Source: Acidobacteriota bacterium (GTDB lineage Bacteria > Acidobacteriota > Blastocatellia > RBC074). Taken from it: 35,303 bases of DNA. This document shows, piece after piece, positions 1 to 7,746 of the stretch (within the stretch, counting starts at the first letter, position 1; each line of letters starts with the position of its first letter). The notes under the pieces were generated by a model. That model was not told the DNA's origin, did no database searches, and saw nothing but the letters and a program-made list of their open reading frames with translations. The DNA lies in the NCBI GenBank assembly GCA_022614735.1, contig JAKEHZ010000098.1, forward strand, positions 1-35,303, given 5' to 3'. The position numbers and the translations under genes were made by a program.

Positions 1-84
1 AACTACGAACTACGAACTACGAACTACGAACTACGAACTACGAACTACGAACTACGAACTACGAACTACGAACTGCGAACTACC
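1..84. repeat. 12-copy heptamer tandem array
   Basis: Ten exact copies of AACTACG run from base 1, followed by AACTGCG and AACTACC. The array ends one base before the trpG start codon and probably continues off the left edge. No purine-rich ribosome binding site is present between it and trpG. The 7-bp period is shared with five other spacer loci in this window, although the words differ. Confidence 0.97.
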
Positions 85-85
85 G

Positions 86-652
86 ATGATTCTCGTAATC
101 GACAACTACGACTCGTTTACTTATAACCTCGTGCAGCATCTGGGCGAGCTCGGCGCAGAGTTAAAAGTCGTGCGCAACGATCAGATCACGATCGAAGAGA
201 TTGAAAAACTCGCGCCCGATCGTTTAGTGCTTTCACCGGGGCCGTGCGACCCCGATCATGCAGGAATCACGCTTGCTGTGGTTCGCCATTTCGCAGGCAA
301 GATTCCCCTGCTCGGCGTCTGTCTCGGACACCAGGCGATCGGACAGGCGTTTGGGGGAAATGTCGTGCCGGCGCCTTATCTCATGCACGGTAAGACAAGT
401 CAGATATTGCACGATGGCCGCACGGTCTTCGAGGGCATCGAAAATCCCCTCACTGCTACCAGGTATCACTCGCTGATCGTCGATCGTGCCAGCGTGCCGC
501 CCGTCCTGGAAATATCTGCGACGACTTCTGATGGCCTGGTCATGGGCTTGCGCCATCGCGAATTCGTCTGCGAAGGTGTTCAGTTCCATCCTGAATCGAT
601 AATGACCATTGTGGGAAAGCAGTTGCTCCGAAATTTCCTCAACATGAATTGA
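86..652 (+). CDS. trpG: Anthranilate synthase component II (glutamine amidotransferase)
   Basis: The 188-residue protein is a class I glutamine amidotransferase that supplies ammonia to the anthranilate synthase large subunit (TrpE). It is the usual length for a stand-alone TrpG/PabA. Visible motifs are the N-terminal VIDNYDSFTYNLVQ, the oxyanion loop LSPGP (49-53), the nucleophile elbow GVCLGHQ with Cys79, and GVQFHPES with His168 and Glu170 completing the triad. TrpE is not in the window and may lie just upstream. The ATG follows a heptamer array directly and has no Shine-Dalgarno sequence. The stop codon overlaps the trpD ATG by one base (TGATG). A dual role in p-aminobenzoate synthesis is possible, but the trp context favours TrpG. 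Confidence 0.96.
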   Translation: MILVIDNYDSFTYNLVQHLGELGAELKVVRNDQITIEEIEKLAPDRLVLSPGPCDPDHAGITLAVVRHFAGKIPLLGVCLGHQAIGQAFGGNVVPAPYLMHGKTSQILHDGRTVFEGIENPLTATRYHSLIVDRASVPPVLEISATTSDGLVMGLRHREFVCEGVQFHPESIMTIVGKQLLRNFLNMN

Positions 653-1665
653 TGCTCACTTCGCTACTCAATAAAATCATAGCGCGCCAAAACCTGACAC
701 AGTCTGAAGCCGCATCGCTGCTTGATGCAATGCTCGCTGACGACGTCACCGATGCCCGGATCGCGGCTGCGCTGGTCGCGCTCGCGGCAAAGGGCGAGAC
801 CGAGGAAGAGCTGGCCGGGTTTGCTGAAACAATGCGAGCTCGGTGCGCTCGCATTGCGACAAAGCACACGTGTTTCGTTGATACCTGCGGCACGGGGGGG
901 AGCCTGGCGAAGACTTTCAACGTCTCAACTGCGGCCGCATTCGTAGTCGCTGCAGCCGGTGTGCCCGTAGCCAAGCACGGAAACGTCGGAGTGACGACTA
1001 AAGCAGGAAGCGCCGATGTCTTGCGCGCGCTTGGTGTGAAAGTTGATTTACAACCAGAGCGCGTGGGAGAAATATTTGATGAGATCGGGATTTGTTTTAT
1101 GTTTGCGCCCCTTCATCACGCAGCCACGAAGCGGGTTGCACTGGTTCGCCGTGATCTCGGTGTGCGAACCATCTTTAATTTGCTAGGCCCTCTGACCAAC
1201 CCGGCCGGCGCGCCATTCCAGGTCATCGGCGTGTCTCATGAAACAGCGTGCGAAAAGGTAGCAAAGGCTCTGGCAAGATTAGGAACAAAACGTGCTTGGA
1301 TCGTTCGCGGCGAAGATGGTCTCGATGAGATAACCTTATATGTTCAAACAATCGTCCACGAGGTTTCAGCGGATGGTGTCAAGCGGTTTGAGATAGCTCC
1401 TGAAGAATTCGGATTGCAGCGTAGACCGCTTGATAGGCTGAGAGGTCATTCTGCGGAGGAGAATGCGAAGCTTATTCGTGAAGTCTTGGCAGGAGAACGA
1501 CATGATGCGGCGCGCGATCTTATTTTGTTAAACGCCGCGGCGTCCCTCAACCTGGCGGGGAATGGAGCGACGTTTATTGATTCAATTCATTCGGCAAAAA
1601 TGGTAATTGATAATGGCGCAGCGCTGGATAAACTCGAGGCGCTGCGACGATTGAGCAATTTATGA
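652..1665 (+). CDS. trpD: Anthranilate phosphoribosyltransferase
   Basis: This 337-residue enzyme transfers phosphoribose from PRPP to anthranilate, the second step of tryptophan synthesis. Family landmarks are DTCGTGGS (77-84, pyrophosphate-binding loop), KHGNVGVTTKAGSAD (108-122) and RTIFNLLGPLTNPA (172-185). ATG 652 is preferred over the in-frame TTG at 649 because it gives a one-base overlap with the trpG stop. Most family members have Arg after KHGN; here the codon is GTC (Val112), a substitution that may affect substrate binding. The end overlaps trpC by four bases (ATGA). Confidence 0.96.
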   Translation: MLTSLLNKIIARQNLTQSEAASLLDAMLADDVTDARIAAALVALAAKGETEEELAGFAETMRARCARIATKHTCFVDTCGTGGSLAKTFNVSTAAAFVVAAAGVPVAKHGNVGVTTKAGSADVLRALGVKVDLQPERVGEIFDEIGICFMFAPLHHAATKRVALVRRDLGVRTIFNLLGPLTNPAGAPFQVIGVSHETACEKVAKALARLGTKRAWIVRGEDGLDEITLYVQTIVHEVSADGVKRFEIAPEEFGLQRRPLDRLRGHSAEENAKLIREVLAGERHDAARDLILLNAAASLNLAGNGATFIDSIHSAKMVIDNGAALDKLEALRRLSNL

Positions 1666-2444
1666 ATGACATTCTAAAACAAATCATCGACCGAAAGCGC
1701 GAAAGAATAGCTGAGGCAAAAAAACAGATGCCGTTTGCCGAGCTACTTTCTACAATGCGGACCAGCATGGGCGGTGGCCGTTTCATCAAGCCTTTGCTGG
1801 GTGACGGCATCAACATCATCGCCGAGATCAAGCGGCGTTCGCCTGCAAAAGGCATCATTCGCGAAAACTTCGATCCGGTGAGCATCGCGCAGAACTACAC
1901 GGCGAACGGCGCGGCGGCAATTTCGGTTTTGACTGAAGAAGATTTCTTTGACGGCTCCCTCGATTACTTGCGCGCTGTTTACGAGGTGACAGACCGTGCG
2001 CTGTTGCAAAAAGATTTCATCATTGATGAATACCAGGTTTATGAAGCAGCTCATGCGGGCGCGGATGCAATCTTGCTTATTGCTTCGATATTGGAGGGCG
2101 TTCAAATCGATGACCTATTGCAGACGGCCTATAGTGTCGGGCTTGACGCGCTCGTTGAAGTTCACAACCGCGAAGAGATAGAGAAGATCCGGCAGTACGA
2201 CGTCCGTCTGATCGGAGTCAACAATCGTGATCTGAACACGTTCGAGACCAACCTCGACATCTCGCTAGAACTTGCTGCTGAATTGCCGAAATCGGTTACA
2301 CTTGTTAGTGAAAGCGGTATTCGCACACGTGAAGATATCGAGCGGTTGCGGGCCGCGGGCTTCAACGCTTTTCTGATCGGTGAGGAGTTGTTGCGCGCGG
2401 ATGATGAGGGGAAAGCCCTGCGGAATCTGGTCGGCGGTAATTAA
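1662..2444 (+). CDS. trpC: Indole-3-glycerol phosphate synthase
   Basis: The 260-residue (beta/alpha)8 barrel closes the indole ring, turning CdRP into indole-3-glycerol phosphate. Catalytic and substrate residues are in place: Glu55 and Lys57 in IIAEIKRRSPAKG, Lys117 in LLQKDF, Glu166 in LVEVHN, the Asn pair in GVNNRDLNTF, and Glu-Ser in LVSESGI. It is monofunctional; trpF is a separate gene downstream. The ATGA overlap with trpD implies translational coupling. The gene is followed by a 174-bp gap that holds a very long hairpin, so TrpC may end one transcriptional segment of the operon. Confidence 0.97.
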   Translation: MNDILKQIIDRKRERIAEAKKQMPFAELLSTMRTSMGGGRFIKPLLGDGINIIAEIKRRSPAKGIIRENFDPVSIAQNYTANGAAAISVLTEEDFFDGSLDYLRAVYEVTDRALLQKDFIIDEYQVYEAAHAGADAILLIASILEGVQIDDLLQTAYSVGLDALVEVHNREEIEKIRQYDVRLIGVNNRDLNTFETNLDISLELAAELPKSVTLVSESGIRTREDIERLRAAGFNAFLIGEELLRADDEGKALRNLVGGN

Positions 2445-2455
2445 ACATTTTTACA

Positions 2456-2475
2456 GAATACGAAACAAACGAAAA
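2456..2475. repeat. Shared spacer word (GAATACGAAACAAACGAAA)
   Basis: This word, in the trpC-trpF gap, recurs with small changes at 27803-27817 and 27908-27922, and at 32527-32545 and 32586-32604, where it forms the outer arms of hairpins. Here it stands as a single copy with no inverted partner. Confidence 0.7.
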
Positions 2476-2501
2476 AAGAGACAAGTTTCATATTCCGTCT
2501 A

Positions 2502-2608
2502 ACAGTTTCAACACAAAGGGTCAAAGGGTCAAAGGGTCAAAGAAGAAAAAAACCATTCCTTATCCCCCTTTGACCCTTTGACCCTTTGACCCTTTGTGTT
2601 GAAACTGT
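2502..2608. repeat. Perfect 41-bp inverted repeat in the trpC-trpF gap
   Basis: The left arm 2502-2542 and right arm 2568-2608 are exact reverse complements, enclosing a 25-nt loop. Each arm contains three full copies of an 8-bp word (GGGTCAAA). The right foot lies 10 bases before the trpF GTG start. It could act as an intrinsic terminator, an attenuator or an RNA processing site. There is no clean T-run directly after the stem, only TCTTTCTTCCT. Confidence 0.95.
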
Positions 2609-2618
2609 CTTTCTTCCT

Positions 2619-3236
2619 GTGGTCAAGTTAAAAGTTTGCGGCATTACTTCGCTTGATGATGCGCAGACAGCGATTCAGTGCGGCGCTGAATATCTGGGCT
2701 TCAACTTTTATCCCAAAAGCCCTCGTTACATTTTGTCCGCGTCAGCACGAGCCATCATTGAGCGATTACCCGAAGAGATTATTACTGTAGGCGTCTTCGT
2801 CAATCAACCGCACCCCGAAGACGTGATTGAGCTCTTGCAAACGAGCGGGACCAGGATGGCCCAGCTGCACGGCGATGAAGATGAAGACTATTGTGCGCGG
2901 ATCGGTGCTGATCGCGTGATCAAAGCTGTGAGAGTGGCTGATGATTTCGAGATCCGTCGTCTGTCGGACTATCCGGCGGCGGCAATCCTGCTCGACGCTT
3001 TTGACGCGAAACTCTACGGTGGAACGGGGAAGACGGCAAATTGGGAGATTGCCCGGGAAGCTGCGAGGCTGACCAAAATTTTTCTCGCCGGTGGATTGTC
3101 GCCCGACAATATCACTGAAGCTATTCGCGCAGTCGAACCATTTGCTGTTGATGTTAATAGCGGTGTCGAGAGCGCCCCGGGACGCAAAGATGCAAACAAG
3201 CTTCGGAATTTGAGAGAGGAGATGGAAAAGCTTTGA
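2619..3236 (+). CDS. trpF: Phosphoribosylanthranilate isomerase
   Basis: The protein catalyses the Amadori rearrangement of PRA to CdRP. With the GTG start at 2619 it has 205 residues and the family-typical N-terminus MVKLKVCGIT. The catalytic pair is visible: Cys7 in KVCGIT and Asp126 in LLDAFD. Other landmarks are GFNFYPKSPRY, QLHGDE, GGTGKTANW, FLAGGL and VDVNSGVES. A TTG at 2586 would add residues encoded inside the upstream hairpin arm and is unlikely to be the start. No good Shine-Dalgarno is seen before the GTG. The end overlaps the trpB TTG by four bases (TTGA). Confidence 0.95.
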   Translation: MVKLKVCGITSLDDAQTAIQCGAEYLGFNFYPKSPRYILSASARAIIERLPEEIITVGVFVNQPHPEDVIELLQTSGTRMAQLHGDEDEDYCARIGADRVIKAVRVADDFEIRRLSDYPAAAILLDAFDAKLYGGTGKTANWEIAREAARLTKIFLAGGLSPDNITEAIRAVEPFAVDVNSGVESAPGRKDANKLRNLREEMEKL

Positions 3237-4459
3237 GGGATTTTACCGCTTTACCAGATGGGGGAGGGCATTTCGGCCTTTACGGCGGCAGTTTTGTACC
3301 GGAGACATTGATGCATCCTCTGGAAGAACTCAGAGATGCCTATGCCGAGGCTCGAGCTGATGATTCATTTCAGCGCGAGTTTGAAACACTGCTGCGTGAA
3401 TATGTGGGCCGCCCGACGCCGGTCACTTTCGCCGAAAGATTGACCAGGTATTTGGGTGGTGCACAGGTCTACCTCAAACGCGAAGACCTTAATCACACAG
3501 GTGCGCACAAGATCAACAATGCTCTGGGTCAGATCCTGCTCGCCAGGCGCATGGGCAAACGCCGAATCATCGCTGAAACCGGCGCGGGACAGCACGGCGT
3601 GGCAACTGCTACTGTCTGCGCGATGACCGGAATGCAGTGCGTCGTCTACATGGGCACTGAAGATATGCGCCGGCAGGCATTGAATGTCTTTCGCATGCGG
3701 TTGCTCGGTGCAGATGTCGTTGGCGTTGAGGCGGGCAGCAGAACGCTCAAAGACGCGATCAATGAAGCGCTCCGCGATTGGGTGACGAATGTCACCGACA
3801 CGCATTATCTGCTCGGTTCAGTGCTCGGCCCACATCCATACCCGATGATGGTGCGCGATTTTCAAAGCGTGATCGGGCACGAAGCGCGCGCACAAATGAT
3901 CGAACGCTGCGACCGTTTGCCCGATTACCTTATTGCCTGTGTCGGTGGCGGAAGTAATGCGATGGGCCTGTTCTATGCTTTCTTGAATGACGCCAATGTG
4001 AAGATGATCGGCGTCGAGGCCGGTGGTCGGGGTCTCTCACTTGGGGAGCATGCGGCGAGATTCCTCGATGAAGGCGGCGGAAGCATCGGCGTGTTGCAGG
4101 GCACACGCAGCTACGTTTTGCAGGATGATCGCGGCCAGATCGCGTTGACACATTCGATCTCCGCGGGGCTCGATTATCCGAGCGTCGGCCCCGAGCACGC
4201 TCATCTGCATGATCGAGGACGCGTTGAATACGTCTCAGCGAGCGACCAGGAAGCGCTCGCGGCATTTCAATTGCTAACACGGCTTGAAGGCATCATTCCC
4301 GCGCTCGAATCGGCTCATGCCATCGCGCACCTGGCGAAGCTTGCGCCGCATCTATCGAAAGATGAAATCATTCTGGTCAACCTCTCAGGTCGGGGTGATA
4401 AAGATGTCAACACAGTGGCTGAGCTCTTCAGCAGAGAACCAATTGGAGCCAAAAACTGA
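3233..4459 (+). CDS. trpB: Tryptophan synthase beta chain
   Basis: The 408-residue PLP enzyme condenses indole with serine in the alpha2beta2 tryptophan synthase complex. The PLP lysine is Lys93 in HTGAHKINNALGQ. The phosphate-binding GGGSNAMG loop and the N-terminal GGHFGLYGGSFVPETL are canonical for the TrpB1 class. The start is TTG inside a TTGA overlap with trpF, preceded by GAGAGGAG. The C-terminus SGRGDKD is also typical. The stop codon lies inside the left arm of an 11-bp inverted repeat. Confidence 0.97.
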   Translation: MRDFTALPDGGGHFGLYGGSFVPETLMHPLEELRDAYAEARADDSFQREFETLLREYVGRPTPVTFAERLTRYLGGAQVYLKREDLNHTGAHKINNALGQILLARRMGKRRIIAETGAGQHGVATATVCAMTGMQCVVYMGTEDMRRQALNVFRMRLLGADVVGVEAGSRTLKDAINEALRDWVTNVTDTHYLLGSVLGPHPYPMMVRDFQSVIGHEARAQMIERCDRLPDYLIACVGGGSNAMGLFYAFLNDANVKMIGVEAGGRGLSLGEHAARFLDEGGGSIGVLQGTRSYVLQDDRGQIALTHSISAGLDYPSVGPEHAHLHDRGRVEYVSASDQEALAAFQLLTRLEGIIPALESAHAIAHLAKLAPHLSKDEIILVNLSGRGDKDVNTVAELFSREPIGAKN

Positions 4460-4542
4460 CCCCTGTTCCCTGATGACTGATCCCTGAATTATTTATCTAT
4501 ATTCAGATCGTCATGGGGATATAAAAGTAATCAGGGGTCAGT
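4455..4542. repeat. Inverted repeat around the trpB stop
   Basis: ACTGACCCCTG at 4455-4465 pairs exactly with CAGGGGTCAGT at 4532-4542. A smaller 6-bp stem (CTGAAT/ATTCAG, 4484-4505) sits in the loop. The spacer also has loosely repeated CCCTGAT words. It may modulate expression between trpB and trpA or be a repeat insertion. There is no T-run typical of a strong terminator. Confidence 0.8.
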
Positions 4543-4564
4543 CGACAGGGGAGAGGGGGCAGCT

Positions 4565-5353
4565 ATGACTCGAATTACCAGGAAGTTTGAGCTGTTGAGA
4601 CATGAAGCTCGCAAAGCCTTCATCCCCTATATCACTGCGGGCGATCCTGATCTGAAAACGACCGAAGACTTGATCCTCGCGCTCGATGAGGCTGGCGCAG
4701 ATGTTATCGAGTTGGGAGTGCCTTTCTCTGATCCGATGGCCGATGGGCCGGTCATCCAACGCGCTTCGGAACGAGCGCTGAAAAACCGGATTGGCGTTGC
4801 GGATATTTTGCCCATCGTCGAACGTGTGCGGAGAAGTAGTGATGTGCCGATCCTGCTTTTCAGTTACTTCAATCCATTACTCCAATTCGCCCGTGAAGAT
4901 CTTGGGTTGAGATTGAAAGAGGTCGGTGTCGACGGTGTATTGGTCACAGATTTGATTCCTGAAGAAGCGACCGATTTCGTTGCCGAGATCCGGCAGGCGG
5001 GGCTGGATACAGTCTTTCTCGTCGCGCCCACTTCGACTGATGATCGGATCAAACTCATCGCTGAATATTCGAGCGGGTTTATCTATCTCGTCGCGCGCAC
5101 GGGAGTGACGGGTTTGCGTGAAAACATTTCTGCGGAAGTCCGTTCGATTGTCGAACGAGTGCGGCGTTATTCGCCGTTGCCGATTGCCGTTGGATTCGGA
5201 ATTTCAAAACCCGAGCATATCCGTGAGGTCTGGAGTTATGCCGATGGGGCGGTAGTTGGCAGCCGGTTGGTGCTGGAGATTGAGAAAAATCTGGGTTCGC
5301 CGTTGTTGGTTGAAAGTGTGGCGCGGCTTGCGCGGGAGTTGATCGAGAGATAA
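4565..5353 (+). CDS. trpA: Tryptophan synthase alpha chain
   Basis: The 262-residue TIM barrel cleaves indole-3-glycerol phosphate and channels indole to TrpB. The catalytic residues sit at the classical numbers, Glu49 in VIELGVPFSDP and Asp60 in PMADGPVIQ. ATG 4565 has a purine-rich GGGGAGAGGGGG element upstream. The phosphate-binding end GFGISKPEH is present. The gene follows trpB after a 105-bp spacer and is followed after 9 bases by the chorismate mutase gene. Confidence 0.97.
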   Translation: MTRITRKFELLRHEARKAFIPYITAGDPDLKTTEDLILALDEAGADVIELGVPFSDPMADGPVIQRASERALKNRIGVADILPIVERVRRSSDVPILLFSYFNPLLQFAREDLGLRLKEVGVDGVLVTDLIPEEATDFVAEIRQAGLDTVFLVAPTSTDDRIKLIAEYSSGFIYLVARTGVTGLRENISAEVRSIVERVRRYSPLPIAVGFGISKPEHIREVWSYADGAVVGSRLVLEIEKNLGSPLLVESVARLARELIER

Positions 5354-5362
5354 TACATTTAT

Positions 5363-5668
5363 ATGAGCGAAGAAAAGAGCGGCGAGATAACAATGGAAGA
5401 CTGGCGGCGAAGGATTGACGAGATTGATCTTCAGCTGGTCAAGCTCTTCAACGAGCGGACGAAGTGTGCCATTGAGATCGGACACATCAAAAAACGGCTT
5501 GGCCTGGAGATCTACTCACCGAAGCGCGAAGGCCAGGTCATCGCCAATGTGACAACCGCTAACTCAGGTCCCCTCGATGCAGAGGCGATTCGGCGCCTGT
5601 TCGAACGCGTCATTGACGAAGCGCGGCGGATCGAGAGGATTGAGGCAGAAAGGGGCGAGGAGTCCTGA
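5363..5668 (+). CDS. Chorismate mutase, AroQ type (monofunctional)
   Basis: The 101-residue all-helical protein should convert chorismate to prephenate, the branch point to Phe and Tyr. The AroQ signature is WRRRIDEIDLQLVKLFNER, then IGHIKK and SPKREGQVI, then helix 3 RRLFERVIDEARRIE. Its sequence resembles the chorismate mutase domain fused to DAHP synthase in Bacillus, but here the two are separate adjacent genes. An alternative ATG at 5393 starts exactly at the domain (MEDWRR). The next gene, a DAHP-synthase homologue, begins four bases after the stop, so the two products may form a complex as AroQ and DAHP synthase do in some actinobacteria. That last point is inference. Confidence 0.9.
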   Translation: MSEEKSGEITMEDWRRRIDEIDLQLVKLFNERTKCAIEIGHIKKRLGLEIYSPKREGQVIANVTTANSGPLDAEAIRRLFERVIDEARRIERIEAERGEES

Positions 5669-5672
5669 TTTT

Positions 5673-6683
5673 ATGATTATTGTGATGGAAGAGAACGCGA
5701 GCGAAGAGCAGGTTGTCAAGGTCGTCGATCGCCTTGTCAATCTGGGTTTTGACATTCATCGCTCGACAGGTGCGCGTTACACGATTCTCGGCGCGGTTGG
5801 GTCGCGCCTGGCTGACATCCGCTCGTTGGAATTACTCGATGGGGTGCAGAAGGTCGTGCGGGTGAGCAGCCCGTACAAACTTGCAGCGCGCTCCTTCAAA
5901 CCGGAAGGGACCAGGATCAGGGTCAAAGATGTCGTGATCGGCGGCGATCAAGTGGTCCTGATGGCTGGCCCGGGAGTCATCGAGAGCCGCGAGCAGATCG
6001 AAGTGATTGCTGATGCGCTGGCAAAGAAAGGCGTGCGGGCGCTGTGCGGAAGCGCGTTCAGATCGAGCAGTGACCCTTTCGGGTTTCAAGGACTGGCCGA
6101 AGAAGGATTGAAGATTTTGCGCGAGATGACTGACCGGCACATGATGCTCGCCGTCTCGGAAGTCACTGATGTTGCCCAGCTCAATTTGTTCGTCAAGTTT
6201 GTTGACATCATTCAAGTAGGCGCGCGCAACGTGCAGAACTTCGCCTTGCTCAAAGAACTCGCAAAGCTCAACAAGCCCGTTATCCTCACACGCGGCGTGT
6301 CATCGACAATAGAAGAGACACTGATGTCGGCGGATTACCTGATGATAAGCGGCAACCATCAGGTCATTATCTGCGAAAGCGGTATCAGGACGTTTGAAAC
6401 TTATACCAGCCTCACGCTCGATGTCTCTTCGATTCCCATCATTAAAAAGCTCTCGCATCTACCGGTCATTGCCGATCCGAGCCGTGGGACAGGTCGCCGC
6501 GATAAGGTTCCACCGATGGCCCGCGCTGTCGTTGCGGCAGGAGCAGACGGATTGCTCATTGAAGTTCATCACGATCCCGAGCATGCGCTTTGCGATGCCG
6601 CGCAATCGCTCACGCTCGAACAGTTCGATAAACTGGCGGGTCAATTGCGTGTTACCGCTTCCGCGGTTGAGAGAAAGTTGTGA
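5673..6683 (+). CDS. DAHP synthase-family protein (class I-beta), probable active-site-degenerate paralogue
   Basis: The 336-residue protein has the layout of Thermotoga-type DAHP synthase: an N-terminal ACT/ferredoxin-like regulatory domain (about 1-68) and a TIM barrel (about 85-330). Fold landmarks persist, such as IIQVGARNVQNF, CESGIRTFE and IEVHHDPEHALCD. Key catalytic positions differ. The metal-ligand Cys in AGPCSVE is Gly101 (AGPGVIE). The metal-ligand His in DPSHSGGRRD is Arg271 (DPSRGTGRRD). The PEP-binding LRGGAYKPRTSP reads LCGSAFRSSSDP, losing Arg (Cys125) and Lys (Arg130). The Lys of LLKRG is Thr206. Glu297, Asp308, Arg185 and Arg239 remain. The reading frame is intact. ATG 5673 follows AGGGGCGAGGAG. 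Automated annotation would call it aroF/aroG, but catalysis is doubtful. Confidence 0.85.
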   Translation: MIIVMEENASEEQVVKVVDRLVNLGFDIHRSTGARYTILGAVGSRLADIRSLELLDGVQKVVRVSSPYKLAARSFKPEGTRIRVKDVVIGGDQVVLMAGPGVIESREQIEVIADALAKKGVRALCGSAFRSSSDPFGFQGLAEEGLKILREMTDRHMMLAVSEVTDVAQLNLFVKFVDIIQVGARNVQNFALLKELAKLNKPVILTRGVSSTIEETLMSADYLMISGNHQVIICESGIRTFETYTSLTLDVSSIPIIKKLSHLPVIADPSRGTGRRDKVPPMARAVVAAGADGLLIEVHHDPEHALCDAAQSLTLEQFDKLAGQLRVTASAVERKL

Positions 6684-7591
6684 GCGGTATGAACGAACTC
6701 AAACAGATCTGCATCGTCGGGTGTGGCTTGATCGGCGGTTCGTTCGCGCTTGCGCTTCGTCGCGCGGGATTTACCGGAAAGATCACTGCTTGCGGCGGCG
6801 CCCGCAGTCCAAAAATTGCAGTTGAGCGAGGAGTGGTCGATGCAGTCGAAGAGGGTTTTGACCGTGGCGAAATGTTGGAAGCCGATTTGATCTATCTCGC
6901 CGCGCCGATCGGGGGAATTATTGATTTTCTTCGGACAAGGTCCTCACAGATCAAAAAAGGCGCATTGGTGACAGATGCCGGCAGTACGAAGGTGGAAATC
7001 TGCCGTGCTGCGCGTGAATCGTTACCGGGAGGCATTTATTTCATCGGCGGCCACCCGATGGCTGGTAGTGAACAGGCGGGTGTCGAATACGCGCGCGCAG
7101 ATCTGTTTGATCGAGCAAGCTACGCGCTGATGGTCGAACAGGGGGCGGACAAGGCTCTCCTCAATCGCCTCAAATCAATCATTGAAACAACCGGCGCGCG
7201 TGTTCTGTTGACTGAACCCGAATCTCACGATGCAGCAGTTTCGCTCATCAGCCATCTGCCGCAGCTTGTTGCGAGCGCGCTGGCTTCCTTGCTTGGTAGT
7301 GAACACGATGGTGATGTGGCAGAGCACGAGTTGGCGCAACGATTGGCGGCGAATGGTTGGCGGGATATGACAAGACTGGCTGGAAGCTCGTGGGGCGTTT
7401 GGCGCGACGTCTGTTTAACAAATCAACCGAACATTGCATGTGCGCTCGGGGGGTTGATTGCGGAGCTGCAATCACTCAAAGATGCGGTCGATACGAAGGA
7501 TTTCAGCCGGGTGCGCGAGCTATTTACTGCCGCAAATCTCTCGGTCTCGGAGCAGCGAAAGATTCATTACTCGCGCTTTGAGAAAGTCTAA
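6680..7591 (+). CDS. tyrA: Prephenate dehydrogenase
   Basis: The 303-residue protein oxidatively decarboxylates prephenate towards tyrosine. The N-terminal Rossmann loop is CIVGCGLIGGSFALAL (11-26). The substrate-domain motif GGHPMAGSEQAGVEYA and the helical region beginning TEPESHDAAVSLISHLPQ are typical of TyrA. There is no ACT domain. GTG 6680 overlaps the preceding stop (GTGA); ATG 6689 is an alternative three codons later. It is the last gene of the aromatic operon and is followed by a long hairpin. NAD versus NADP preference cannot be read confidently. Confidence 0.94.
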   Translation: MSGMNELKQICIVGCGLIGGSFALALRRAGFTGKITACGGARSPKIAVERGVVDAVEEGFDRGEMLEADLIYLAAPIGGIIDFLRTRSSQIKKGALVTDAGSTKVEICRAARESLPGGIYFIGGHPMAGSEQAGVEYARADLFDRASYALMVEQGADKALLNRLKSIIETTGARVLLTEPESHDAAVSLISHLPQLVASALASLLGSEHDGDVAEHELAQRLAANGWRDMTRLAGSSWGVWRDVCLTNQPNIACALGGLIAELQSLKDAVDTKDFSRVRELFTAANLSVSEQRKIHYSRFEKV

Positions 7592-7623
7592 GAGAAAACG
7601 GGTCAGCAAGAAAGGGCGGAAAT

Positions 7624-7734
7624 AACGGAACAAATGGAAAAGAAAAACCGCCAAGACGCCAAGAGCGCCAAGAAAGGCATAAAATCTTGGCGCTCTTGGC
7701 GTCTTGGCGGTTTTTCTTTTCCGTTTGTTCCGTT
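7624..7734. terminator. Bidirectional terminator-like hairpin (50-bp arms)
   Basis: The arms 7624-7673 and 7685-7734 are reverse complements with a single mismatch, around an 11-nt loop. The stem contains CCAAGACGCCAAGAGCGCC words flanked by A-rich and T-rich sequence on the two sides, so a transcript from either strand ends in U-rich sequence. It lies between the convergent tyrA and SBBP genes, which fits a shared terminator. Confidence 0.85.
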
Positions 7735-7746
7735 TTCTCTCTTTCT

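Noticed and set aside
1..84. CRISPR-like repeat array
   Set aside because: The units are 7 bp with no spacers, so this is a simple tandem repeat.
2586..2618. In-frame TTG giving trpF an 11-residue N-terminal extension
   Set aside because: The extra codons lie in the right arm of the hairpin and the family N-terminus starts at the GTG 2619.
5577..5672. Upstream extension of the DAHP-synthase-like frame into the chorismate mutase gene
   Set aside because: The extension overlaps aroQ in another frame; ATG 5673 has a ribosome binding site and matches the family start.
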